Notes under the pieces: generated by a model | What the model saw: the letters and a program-made list of their open reading frames with translations, nothing else | Told to the model about the DNA's origin: nothing | Databases searched by the model: none | NCBI RefSeq assembly: GCF_001411555.2 | Contig: NC_049912.1 | Coordinates: forward strand, 24,437,722 to 24,501,721 | Origin: Juglans regia | Taxonomy: Eukaryota > Streptophyta > Magnoliopsida > Fagales > Juglandaceae | Direction of reading: 5' to 3' | Length of the DNA: 64,000 nucleotides | Position numbers and translations under genes: made by a program | Part shown: positions 46,904 through 58,173 of the stretch, piece by piece | Layout: the number at the start of each line of letters is the position of its first letter | Position numbering within the stretch: the stretch's first letter is position 1

Positions 46904-46913
46904 CTATATAAAA
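46904..46913 (+). promoter_or_regulatory. orphan TATA box-like site
   Basis: CTATATAAAA stands in GGCTATATAAAAACCTCTTC, a classic plant TATA context, with ACACGTGC (G-box core) just after. No open frame with recognisable content follows within 1 kb. It may be the promoter of a lost or non-coding gene. Confidence 0.3.
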
Positions 46914-48632
46914 ACCTCTTCATACACGTGCAAGACAGTAATTTCCATGTTTTGTCTATCTCTAATTTTTTTTGTTTTAAAACTTTCAATACCATGGAGA
47001 TGTTTTATTTATTTATTTATATGGTCGATAACTGATAGGTAAGTTAATTGAATTAAAGAGTGTTACTCTTTAAATTAACCAAAACCTATTTAAATAAAAG
47101 GATAGTATTCATGCATTAATTGAAATAAACAGTTGGATCATTACATGCATGTTGATAAATAATAATAATAATAATAAAGTCAAATGAACATGAGTTTGAC
47201 TTTTAAGCAAGTCTAGGTTTCGTTTATGAAACTTTTGAAGCTGAAATCTATGGTTATGGGTAATGGATATTAACTCAGTACTCGCATTATATAACCAATA
47301 GCGGAACCAATAATTTGTAGTAAGGAGTTGAGTAAAACTAGAATTATAATAAAATATTTTTTATTTTATTTTCGAGTCAAAATAATTTATAAGATTAAAA
47401 TAATTTTGTAGAGATAATCAAGATAATTTTTTAAAGAGGGGATCAACACAATATGAAATTAATATAATCTTATTAATTTCATAGTCCACCGCTGTATATA
47501 ACCATAACCGCCGCATAAGGGTAGGGGCTACGAACGGGTATGAAATCTAGATACCAGTTAAGATGAATCCGATTTTTTAACTCCCTAACTAGATTAGGGA
47601 AAAAATTTATCCAAATACACAACCTTAATTGATAATTGATCATTATAAGTGGACTGTGTCATTTTCTAAATATTCTGGTTTTGGTCGGTTTGGGGGGTAG
47701 GGGTTAGGAAGATCTCTTCTAGACATTAATTCTAACGAGTTCATGCTCAACGGTTGCATGTTAGATCTTTAATGGTGATGTTAGGGACAACCTACTAGCT
47801 CTTGTATCAACCACTACATTTGAATGTGATTGGTCTCTTGAAATGTTAAGTTGGTTTCATATTACCTCAACTTAGCTGTTTACAATTCCTTGAGGTGATG
47901 CATAGCTATATTTATGGCATATGCAATATTTTGGAAATATTACAAACATTGGGACTAATATGATGTTCCAGGTTAGTGTTTTCCTTCACTAAAAACTGAG
48001 TTTGGATAGATAGATCATTTTTTGGTATGTAAAATGATACATATATAACTTTGTTTCACAACTTTTTACACAATCATGTTTTAAATAAGAGATATTTTTA
48101 TAATAAAAAAAAAACTTATAAAAATAACATCATTTTGTAGAAATACTCTCAATTTAAAACACAATTGTAAAAAAAAATTGTACATATATCATTACTACCG
48201 TATGGTATAATGACCTAACTTCAGGTATTTATTTATAGAATAATGCTAGATACAAATTCCAGATAAGTCTCGTGCAAGTTTTTTTTCATAAAAAAATAGG
48301 TTTTACCAGTTAAAAATATTTCTTTTTATAACTTTTTACTATGAGATCTATTTTTTTACAAAAACTTATATTAGACTTATTTATATAAGACTTATACACG
48401 CTATTTCTTTCTTCTTCTTTTTTTTCCATACCCAAGAATGAGTTTGAATAAGATCAAAACCAAAACTTTTGTACAATAATTTTCTTCTATCATATACTAC
48501 TCACACTTTGACTTTTATCCGAACCACGACCTGACTCCTCGCACTTCCATTTTTTATTCGACCCTATATTCTAATATTTTAGAATAAAATGCAACAGTCT
48601 TAAATGTATCTAGAGCTCTGATCTATATGTTA
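46914..48632. other. intergenic with two fold-back MITE copies
   Basis: No gene. A fold-back unit at about 48036-48205 (CACAATCATGTTTTAAAT paired with TTTAAAACACAATTG). Another MITE at about 48240-48415 (ATGCTAGATACAAATTC start), with a relative at about 58955-59130. Confidence 0.45.
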
Positions 48633-51600
48633 GAGCATTGATATTGATTTAGACATTACCAAAGTCAAAATTTGATTAAAACTAGAATTTTTGGCTAAAC
48701 TCAAAGCTATACAAGATTTGTGTCCAAATTGGACTCTCCATAAAACTAAAATAATAATATAATATTATAATTTTAAGAATACTTTTTTTTAATAATTTTT
48801 TTTTTCATATTTTGCAAATACACTCCAATGTTAACTAATATCCATATTTTGTAACATTTATTTTAACAATGCTAAATATTAATTAACATAAATGAAAGGG
48901 GTTGAGACCAACAACAATGCACAACCTCGACATTGAGCTGCTTGTGTTCTAACTGGCTCAAAGAGGAAATATTCTTTTCACTTCTTCTTACAAATATTCA
49001 ACACACAAGTTTGGACAGTAAATTTTATCCCAACTGCATTGTTCATTTTTAAATACTGAAAGGGATTGAGATCGATAGAACAACATAGACTCAATCCCAT
49101 AGAAAGGGACAAGACACAAGACTAAAATCAAACCCAAAAACACAAACAATCAAACACCAAAACAATCTTCAAGAGAAACCCTCCTCAATAGAAGATTCCC
49201 AGCCTACAAACAAATTCCAAAACCAACTCAAGCACATGTTTTCCAGCCTACACACTTATGCACAAGCACATAGAAACAATATACACATGCACAATAAACA
49301 ATATGCACAAGCACGTAGAAACAATATTTTCAACCTACACAAGTATGCACAAGCACATATTTTCTGCCTACACACGTATCCAAACCACACACCAACAACC
49401 CCATAATCTAAATACAAAACAATATCTGAAAGAAATCCAAACTGTCCAGCCATGAGCCCACAAACCAAATACAAAACAAGTTTGAAAATTAAATCAAAAC
49501 CATACACCAACAGCCCCACAATCCAAATACAAAACAATATATGAAATTAAATCCAAACTGTCCAGTAATGTTCCCACAATCCAAATACAAAAAAAAGTTT
49601 AGAAATTAAATAAAAAAACATACACCAACAGCCCCACAAACCAAATACAAAACAAGGTTTGAAATTAAATCCAAACTATATCAGTATATAATCCATTTCC
49701 AGCAGTCAAAGTTTGAAACATTTACCAAAAATCAATGTTAAAACAAAAATAGATCTCATAGTTGCTGCCCACCCACATGTGTCTCCATAACATGTGGCTT
49801 AGCAGCCACTAAAATCACTAATATTGCAAATCTGCCCAAAAGTTACAAACCTCCATGAGATGTGGATGGAGATGTAGATGTACCTCCAAAGTTATTCTTC
49901 GATGCCTCATAAATTTCCCTCTAAATATGAATGAAGTAGTCTTGCTGCATAGCACTCATGCCAACAAGATCGAAACTCATAATCTTCGCCTCAAACTTTT
50001 TCTTCTCAAGTTCATGTTGTTTAGTGAAATTGCCTTATGCCTTTATCACTGCCGCTCTTCTCTCTACCATGCACATGTGTCTATCCTCTTGCATTCGACC
50101 TAAGGCCACCTTCATATCATCATTAGCATATTCCCAGGGTTTCCACTTCCACTCCCTTTCTTTTTCAATTTTTTTGCTTGGAGGTCTCCCAATCAGAACC
50201 TCCACGTTCTCCTCCATAGAGTCACCAACAACTAGGCTTGACTGCTCAATGTCTGGACGTTTATCATGTGGCATTCTCCTCGTATTCATTGTCATCATGT
50301 GTTGTTGTCATTTCGGATGGTGCCTCAAAAGACACAAACAGTGCTCTATTGTGAAGTTCGCATTCTCCATCTCTTTGTACATAAGTCTTACCTTCTCAAT
50401 CTATAAATGCGAAAAAATAATGTTTGTTTATAAAGCAATCCTATAGAATTGCATAATTTAAGGAAAAAAATAAATACCTAATCTTGCTCTGTGGTACCAC
50501 TTGGGTGCAATGATTTTACATGTACTAAAGATGCACAAAATTTATTTGTGCATTTTTTAATTAAGGACCAACGATTCATCAATGACCCTATAGAACGTTC
50601 AATATTATTTTGTTTTTTATACTCATGATAAAACTCAGAAATTCTTTTCCACATTTGAGTGGATTTTTTATCAGTACCTTGTATGGCATCAATGCTAATG
50701 TTGAAACCAAACGGAGACAAGAAAGTTGTTCTCCTCTACAATGAAAGATGCACCTCTTTGAACTTTTTTAGTGGTTGGCCTCTTTTTACCGTCAAGAGGG
50801 TTGCTTGGACCACAACATTAGAATTTTGCGCCAACATTGGGGTGCTATTTGTACCTTGTCCACCACTTTGTAAAAGAGTGATGAAAAAGGGGATCATAGT
50901 CGAATGGTGTGTCCATCATGCACAAAAATGTCCATATTGAGCATAGAGTAAAGAAGATTGGTTTTTAAAAATAGACCATATTGTATTAATTCTCACATGC
51001 TTTTGCAAATAAAAATAGTAAATTAATAACATAAAATCAGTAACGTTATCCCAACACAGGCCAATTGTCATGCCAAAGCACTAAACTAGCAAAACCCATA
51101 GCAAGATCGTATGGCACAGTTTAAGAAAAGATCATATGACATAATTTAAGAAAAACATCAATCAGTAACACTTTAACAAAAAAACTGCACAACATTAGTA
51201 ATAAATAACTGCACAAATCTATAAGCTTACCATCAGTAACAAAACCTTGCACAAAAACCTGGAATAATATATGTGCTTTGTAAAAATCAAGTAGTCCTAT
51301 ATTGAGTTTTATTTAAGAGTTCTTTGTCATCCTATTTTGTTTTTAAGAGACAAAATTAAGTGGTGTCATTCTACTATTTTGTTTTTGTAACTGCAAATTT
51401 TAGTGATAAAAATAAAGCAAAAATTCTTTTGTCCTGGATGCAATCCCCATACTCAGAAATGAAAGCAAAGTTCTCTTGGCAAATTTGGCAATCTAATCCA
51501 CTAACTTCATCTACAATTGGCAATTCTTAATTTTTGGTCCAAAAATTTCTTAACGTAAACAAACAGCAAGAAATAAAGAACTTTGTGTATGAACAGAACC

Positions 51601-52262
51601 AAGCCTACACAGAAGGTTTACATACTAAAAATAGATTAGACCACGTACACAAAAGATTTACATCACAAGCACAAGCACATATCAACCTACACAGAAGGTT
51701 TACATCACAAAAACAAGACAAAATTTTTCCCATGAAATTTTACATACCAAGCATAGATCAGACCACGAATGGGTCCTGATGTCGATTCTCGCTCACCTTC
51801 GATTGTCCTTGCCAAATGGGTCTTGAGCTACGCTGATAGGGGAGAAATCGATGGGTCCTTGCCGAATGGGTCTTGTCCTCAAGAGCAAGAAAATTGAAAG
51901 AAAAAAAAAAAAAAAAAGAAGGAAAAATGAGGAGAATGAGAGAAAGGGAGTGGTAGTTTGGTGTAGAGGGAAGAGAAAAATAGAGAGAAAAAATGAAAAG
52001 AGGATTTGGCGAAGCGAGAAAGGGAGAGGAAGGTTTGGTTGAGTAGAATGTGAGGGAATGAAAACAGACAGACAAATTGTTTTTCATAAAATAATCATTT
52101 GCCCTGTGAACAGTGACACGCCAAAGATGACTTTCTCTTTCCATTTACTATAGCTCAAAACTTCAAGTTCTTCAATTTAACTAGCCCATTGCCTGTAATT
52201 TTAAGGAAACATTGGGCAAATTTTGCATTGGCCTCGCATTTAGCTAGGCGAATGCAGTGCTC
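48633..52262. mobile_element. PIF/Harbinger element 1 (Myb/SANT-like ORF only), TTA target duplication
   Basis: Starts GAGCATTGATATTG and ends CGAATGCAGTGCTC (GAGCACTGCATTCG reversed). TTA flanks both sides (48630-48632 and 52263-52265). The 3630-bp element carries a minus-strand Myb/SANT-like ORF relic but no transposase, so it is a non-autonomous deletion form. Between 49250 and 49720 it contains irregular short repeats (CACAAGCACATA and CCACAATCCAAATACAAAAC types). Confidence 0.7.
49843..50935 (-). pseudogene. Harbinger Myb/SANT-like accessory protein, broken copy
   Basis: The second protein of PIF/Harbinger transposons binds DNA and works with the transposase. The minus strand reads NISIDAIQGTDKKSTQMWKR, ISEFYHEYKKQNN, SLMNRWSLIKKCTNKFCASL and SLHPSGTTEQD, the trihelix-like part. 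After an intron-like gap come GRPPSKKIEKERE and FEAKIMSFDLVGMSAMQQDY (the NAM-associated C-terminal region), ending GTSTSPSTSHGG and stop. Several frameshifts and stops interrupt it. The copy at 54986-56076 is homologous. Confidence 0.75.
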
Positions 52263-52801
52263 TTAGAACATTGGCGTCTAAAATTTAGCTAAAATGTTAG
52301 ATTTTGGTCATAATATGGACTTGTAGTTAGATTATTCCACATTGGACTAGTTATCTTAAACTCCAAATAATAATAAAATATTATATATTTTAATAATATA
52401 TAATTTTTTTTAATATTTTACAAATACACTTCATATATTAATTAATAACTTTATTAGATAATAAAATATTTTTTTTTCAACTATTTTTTCCCTCAACCTA
52501 ATTATTCAATAAATATATTTTGCCAACCATTCACCCAACAATCACATATACAAACATACCAACATTTCTTCTACCCAACATTTACATTTAGAATTGTGGT
52601 TGAAGCCAACAAACATGCCAACAACTTATTATAACAACCAATTACCATCTATAATTCTTGAATGAACTAATTTGTAGCTAACCCTTCTTCTTTTATCAAT
52701 TTTTTTAATTGTAACTAGTAGTTGATGATCAAACCCTATAAATAGACCCATCCTCTAACTACCCTCATAAAAAACCAAACTTCTTTCCTCCAATTCTTCT
52801 A

Positions 52802-54092
52802 ATGTTCTTCCCTCAATTTGTTATGAATCCCTCTTCAAAATTTTATGATGAGTATTCAAATCATGAGTTGGATATGATGCAAGCAATTGCAATGATATCC
52901 GAGATAACATCTTCTACACCTCGTCGTACTCCTCAACATCGTAGGTTCATCAGACGTAATTCATTAGAAGGTCATCAACGCCTTTGGAATCATTACTTTG
53001 TTGAAACACCAATATATCCACCATATCTTTTTAGGAGGAGGTTTCAAATGAGTCGTGATCTTTTTTTATACATACATGATACAGTAGTCTCACACGATGA
53101 TTATTTTGTGCAAAAGAGAGATGCCAGTGGGAAGCTTGAATTGTCTTCCCTTCAGAAGATAACTGCGGCAATTAGGGTACTAGCATATGGGGTCACCGCA
53201 GATCTAATAGACGAGTACATAAGAATCGGAGAAAGTACAGCACGACAAAGCATGAAAAAATTTGTTAAGACAATTGTCTCAATTTTTGGGGATGAGTATT
53301 TGGGATCTCCAAACAGCAGTGATATAGTGAGGTTACTAGATGCCAGACAAAGACGTGGATTCCCAGGTATGTTGGATAGCATTGATTGTATGCATTGGAA
53401 ATGGAAGAATTGTCCTACTGCATTGAAATGTATCTATTATGGTCATGTGAATGAAGCTACTATTATTTTGGAAGCTGTTGCATCTTATGATCCTTGGATA
53501 TGGCATGTTTTTTTTTTTTTTTTGCTTGGGTCGCATAACGATATCAACCTACTTGATTGATCTTCTGTTTTTGCTGTGTTGACTGAAGGTCGTGCTCCTC
53601 TATGTAATTACACAATCAATGGTCATGAATATACAACGAGATATTATCTTGCAGATAATATATATCCTTCGTGGGCAACATTAATGAAAACAATTTTATC
53701 TCCTCAAGGAAATAAGAAAAAACACTTTGCTGCTTGCCAAGAGTCTATAAGGAAAGTTGTGGAGCGTGCATTTGGAGTACTCCAAGGTAGATTTGCAATT
53801 GTGCGTGGACCTGCGAGGTTTTTTTTATCCTAAAGTACTAAAAGACATTATGTACGTTTGCATTATCTTACATAATATGATCATCGAAGAAGAGTGGCAT
53901 CTATATTTCGGGACTGAGCAATTCATTTATGAACAAACGGAAGAGACTTGAAATTAGCCAATTTCGTGCGATAATATACCTGAATTCATAGAGTTCATTG
54001 CACAACATCATCGAATTAGAGATAGAGGCACTCATAGTCAACTCCAAGCCGACCTTATCAATCATTTTTGGAATATTCATGGCCGTACGTAA
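52802..54092 (+). pseudogene. PIF/Harbinger (HARBI1-like) DDE transposase, broken
   Basis: The first 252 codons are open. They include NHYFVETPIYPPYLFRRRFQ, the QKITAAIRVLAYG helix region and GMLDSIDCMHWKWKNCP with the first catalytic Asp. GSHNDINLLD carries the second Asp, after a run of Phe codons where a T homopolymer has expanded. A TGA stands where CGA would be expected. Then EGRAPLCNYTINGHEYTTRY, ESIRKVVERAFGVLQGRF with the catalytic Glu, a one-base change in a T run (about 53820) and DIMYVCIILHNMIIEEE follow. The tail PEFIEFIAQHHRIRDRGTHS ends at a stop at 54092, after two further in-frame stops. Order and spacing are those of the family. Confidence 0.85.
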
Positions 54093-54344
54093 TTTCTTTC
54101 TAGATCATGGAATATCCAGGTTGATGTAGATTTTTATTTATAGTTCATATCAAAAGTTATTCTAAGTGATTTTCTTTTGCAGGTGTATACGAATTTTGTC
54201 ATGTTGTAATTCCATAGTTTTACATGCTCATCATAGCACTAATATCGAGAAATAGCAATTACAAATAGCACTAACATCCATAGTTGTAAATCACAAATAT
54301 TCTTCAGTTTTTACAATCCTGAAGTTCCTGCTATCTATTTTCAA

Positions 54345-54860
54345 AAAAGTCCAGTAATTACCCCAAAACAAATCACAAATGAGCCAAAATAGTCCACAAA
54401 TGATACCAAAACAGTCAACAAATTATCTTAAAATAGATCACAAATAGCCAAAATAGTCTACAAATTATCCCAAAACAGTCCACAAATTATCAAAACAATC
54501 CACAAATTACCCCAAAACAATTCACATACGCTAAAACAGTCGACAAATTATCCAAAATAGATCACAAATACCCAAAACAGCCCACAAATTATCCCAAAAT
54601 AGTCTACAAATGAGCCAAAAAAGTCTACAAATTATCCCAAAATATTTCACAAATTGCCAAAATAGTCCATTAATTACCCCAAAACAGTTCACTAATTGCC
54701 AAAATAGTCCACAAACGAACAATCCACAAATTATCCTAAAACAGTCCACAAATTATCCCAAAACAGTTCACAAATTGCCAAAATAGTCAACTTTTTACCA
54801 CAAAAATAATTCACAAATTGCCAATACACTCCACTAATTACTCCATATCAGATCACTAGT
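54345..54860. repeat. irregular minisatellite inside Harbinger element 2
   Basis: About 520 bp made of variants of AGTCCACAAATTATCCCAAAAC, with unit lengths around 20-24 bp and many substitutions (TTCACAAATTGCCAAAATAG and so on). It lies between the stop codons of the two convergent genes. Not a CRISPR array: units are not conserved and there are no unique spacers. Confidence 0.8.
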
Positions 54861-54985
54861 AGCCAAAACAGTTCACTAATTACCCCATAATATATTACTA
54901 ACAATCCATTAATTTAGTTGCTGCCCAGTCATATGTGGGCAGCCACTAAAATTTCAAAAAAGTTATTCATTAACAACATTAGACG

Positions 54986-56076
54986 TTAGACACCTTCATA
55001 AGGTGTCGAATGAGATATAGATGTACCTCTTGAATGGGATCTTCATTCTTAAAAAATTTTGAGTTGAATATGGTCGAAATATTGCTGCTGCATGGCATTC
55101 ATGCCACTTAGATCTAGCATCATCATCTTTGCCTCAAACATCCTTTTATTTAGGTCAAATGTTGCTGATTTTTCTATTTCTGCCTTCAACACAGAATTTC
55201 TACGCTCTTGCATGGATGTCGCTATATTTTCAGTTATTTTAGCTAAAGCAATCTTGATCTCACCATTGTTGCCTTCCATCGACTTCTGCTTTCTCTCCTT
55301 TTCTTTCTCAACTTTTTTGCTTGGAAGTCTCTCAGCAAGAACATCCACGTTCTCATCGGCTATGTCAACAACAACTTCACCAAACACTTTTTCTGGTGAC
55401 CTTCTCTTTTTACCAACAGTGGAGATATGTTGCTGCCATTTTGGTTAGTGTCTAAGAAGACACCAACAGTACTGCATTGTGAAATTAGGCCATACCATCT
55501 CTTTGTACAACATCTTTACATTCTCAATCTACAAAGGTAAAGAAATATTTGTTAGTTCATAAGTAAGGCCATCACAAATTGCATGAATGGTGGAAGATGG
55601 TACATACCTTGTCTTGCTCCGTGATGATACATACATTGTCTTGCTCCGTTGCACTACTCGGGTGCAATGACTCTACTTGTGCTAGAAATGGACAAAATTT
55701 ATTTGTCCATTTTTGAATCGTAGACCACCGATTTACCAAAGAATCCTCAGAACGGTTGGCAATGTTTGATTTTTTATATTCATGATAAAATGTGGTAATT
55801 CTTTCCCACATTTGACTGGACTTTTGATCAGTACCTTTTATTGCATTTATGCTAATGTTGAACCAAACTGAGACGATAATGTTATTCTCTTCAACAATGA
55901 AAGATGCACCTTTTTGAACTTTTTTTTTTAAAGATGCCTTTGTTCACCGTCCTTAGGGGTTGCTTGGACAACAACATTACCATGTTGCGTTGGGGCGTTG
56001 GGGCGTTATTACAATATCCTCCGCCACTTTGCAATAGAGTTGTGAAGAATAAGTCATCATCAAAATGTGTGTCCAT
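54986..56076 (-). pseudogene. Harbinger Myb/SANT-like accessory protein, second copy, broken
   Basis: The minus strand starts MDTHFDDDLFFTTLLQSGGG, then frameshifted parts, then MWERITTFYHEYKKSN, SLVNRWSTIQKWTNKFC and VESLHPSSATEQD. A duplicated TEQDN/TEQDK stretch marks the intron border. After the gap come ERLPSKKVEKEKERKQK and MLDLSGMNAMQQQYFDHIQ. Better preserved than the copy at 49843-50935, but with stops before and after. It belongs to the same element as the transposase and points towards it. Confidence 0.75.
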
Positions 56077-57663
56077 CCTTAAAAAATATTAAATTTTCAA
56101 GGAGTCAGAGAAGTTGGTCAATATTCAAGTCCAATTTCAATTTCTCAGCATCATATTGTTGTATTACATAATATTTGAGCATCATATTGCAGTATCTTAG
56201 CATTATATTGCAGTATCTCAGCATCATATTGCATAAACAAAAGAAATTGAATAATGAAAACCAAAGGAATAAGAAGCACAAGAATTATTTTGTAATCTGA
56301 AAATTTGAAAAAGGCAAACATCCATTCAGGCAAAGTGCAACATTAAAGTGAAAATTTGATGTCAGTAAACATTCATCTGAAAAAATAAGCACAAATACTA
56401 AACATGGATAAAGGCACTAAATGATTAAAAAAGGAAAAAGGAAAAAGAAAAAAGAAATACATGACAAGTGTATTCCAATTTGTCAAGCAGGACGGATTAT
56501 GAGGGGTATTTTTTTTTATAAGTAGGATTATGAGGGATAATGACAAGTGTATTCCAATATGAGGAATGTGTCATCTCTAACTAGATGCCCATTTTAATTC
56601 ATATCTATGATGCTCTTGTTGTTATATGAGCATTAAGGAATGGCACCCTTCCTAAATACTAATGTCTTAAGTCTTGGATCCATAGAAGGTTGGGTTCGTT
56701 TACTATTTTTCATCCCAGTTTCACTATATGAACCCCTATTAACATCACACATTGTCTTGAGTTTGAGTCCCCCTATATCTTTCAGGAGGCAGCCGTATTA
56801 GTAGTTTGGTGGTAGGGGTTCCATGGACCGATCAGTCAAGTGCTGATCTCTTGCTATGACAATAAGCCAATTGAGGCCAGTAGTATTTTTTATAACCAAT
56901 GTTTATTTCGACTTATCACAATAGAATTAGAGAGGCGAAAATTAGATATCCAAGTATCTTTCATTTCCTAGCAATCTCCAACAAACTGAAACAACAACAA
57001 ATTCAAAGAAACAAATTCTAAAGTGTGCGCCAATTGAGTTATTAAGTTTTTGGTTAGGAGGGGCCTAATTTGTAGTGCTACCGGTCATTTATGGACATGA
57101 ACACTACCCAAGGTACTTCATCAGCAAATATTACCCTCGGACTTGTAGATATGCCAAAATCAACAAACAATAGACAGACAATATGCCAAAATAGAGATGG
57201 TAGAGAATCAATACCCAATATGAAATGCAATACACCATACCATTTTAGAGAATCAAACGCAATACTAAAATTGTCCAATCACAATATGCCAAAACAGAGA
57301 ATCAATGACAGATGAAATCACAAATTTCATATCATGGAACCCAATAAAATACCAAGCAAATCTATGGCAAATATTATACACCATAAATCCACCATACCAT
57401 TTCATCCTCAAAAGAACAAAAAAAAAAATAACAAAGCATTTATCCAAATCGCACAACCAGATTTCTAGTGGTAGATGTTGTATAGGGTAGAGCCAAGTCG
57501 ATTCGTGGATGAATTTGTAGTGCCTTCTGGACGATTCGTGGAGCCAAGCCGATTCGATAATTATTTGTCCTGGGTACCAAATTTGCAGGTTATTTAATCA
57601 CTCGATAAAGGTAAAGTGAGAATCAGGGAAGAGGGAGAGAAGAGCGAGGAAGATAGACTTACA
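56077..57663. other. interior of Harbinger element 2 upstream of the Myb/SANT-like ORF
   Basis: No coding sequence recognised. GCATCATATTGCAGTATCTC-type repeats lie at about 56150-56235. A small direct duplication of GACAAGTGTATTCCAAT is at about 56462 and 56541. Confidence 0.4.
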
Positions 57664-57975
57664 TTGAAGACCACGAAGACGACGACAACAACCGCTAGAG
57701 AATGCGACCGCTTGAGAGAAGGGGACGCTGCGGGCTGGGGAATAATGGGGCTGAAGGAAAATGTCTTGCAGCTTGAAGAAGAAAGGTGCAAAGACAGAAT
57801 ACACAAAGAAGAGCGAGGAAGAGAAAATAACTGTTGAAGACCACGAAGACGACGACTTTTGGTTGGAGAATGCGACCACCATAGACAAGGGGACGCTGCG
57901 GGTTGGGGAAGAATGAGGTTGAAGGAAAATGTCTTGCGGGTTGAAGAAGAAAGGGGCGAAGACAGAGTTTCGGGA
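57664..57975. repeat. 170-bp tandem duplication near the right end of Harbinger element 2
   Basis: TTGAAGACCACGAAGACGAC at 57664 recurs at 57834. Both copies also contain GGGGACGCTGCGGG and GAAGGAAAATGTCTTGC. The second copy is shorter. The 196-codon open frame on the minus strand here is a product of this purine-rich repeat. Confidence 0.8.
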
Positions 57976-58173
57976 GAAAGAAAAAAAAATAGATGAAATG
58001 AGGATTTTGGGATGAAGAAGAAAAGAATCGAGAGAAATAAAGAGTGAGAGGTAGAGAAATGATAAAAGATTAATTTGGTGTGTATACAGTCCATCTCCAT
58101 ACTTGGCAAGTTGTTAACATTTACTGTAGTAGATATGTTAAATTTATGATGTTTAGTTAGGCCAATGCTAAAG

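Larger units (their letters stand above)
52266..58173. mobile_element. PIF/Harbinger element 2 with transposase and Myb/SANT-like ORFs
   Basis: Begins GAACATTGGCGTC immediately after the TTA at 52263-52265 that also closes element 1. The proposed right end is GTTAGGCCAATGCT at about 58173 (AGCATTGGCCTAAC reversed), eroded in its last bases, so that end is uncertain. About 5.9 kb. It holds a plus-strand transposase relic near the left end and, pointing towards it, a minus-strand Myb/SANT-like relic: the two-gene set of autonomous PIF/Harbinger elements. All genes are broken. Confidence 0.65.

Noticed and set aside
54345..54860. Regular-looking repeats that might suggest a CRISPR array
   Set aside because: Eukaryotic transposon interior; units are degenerate and directly adjoining, with no unique spacers.
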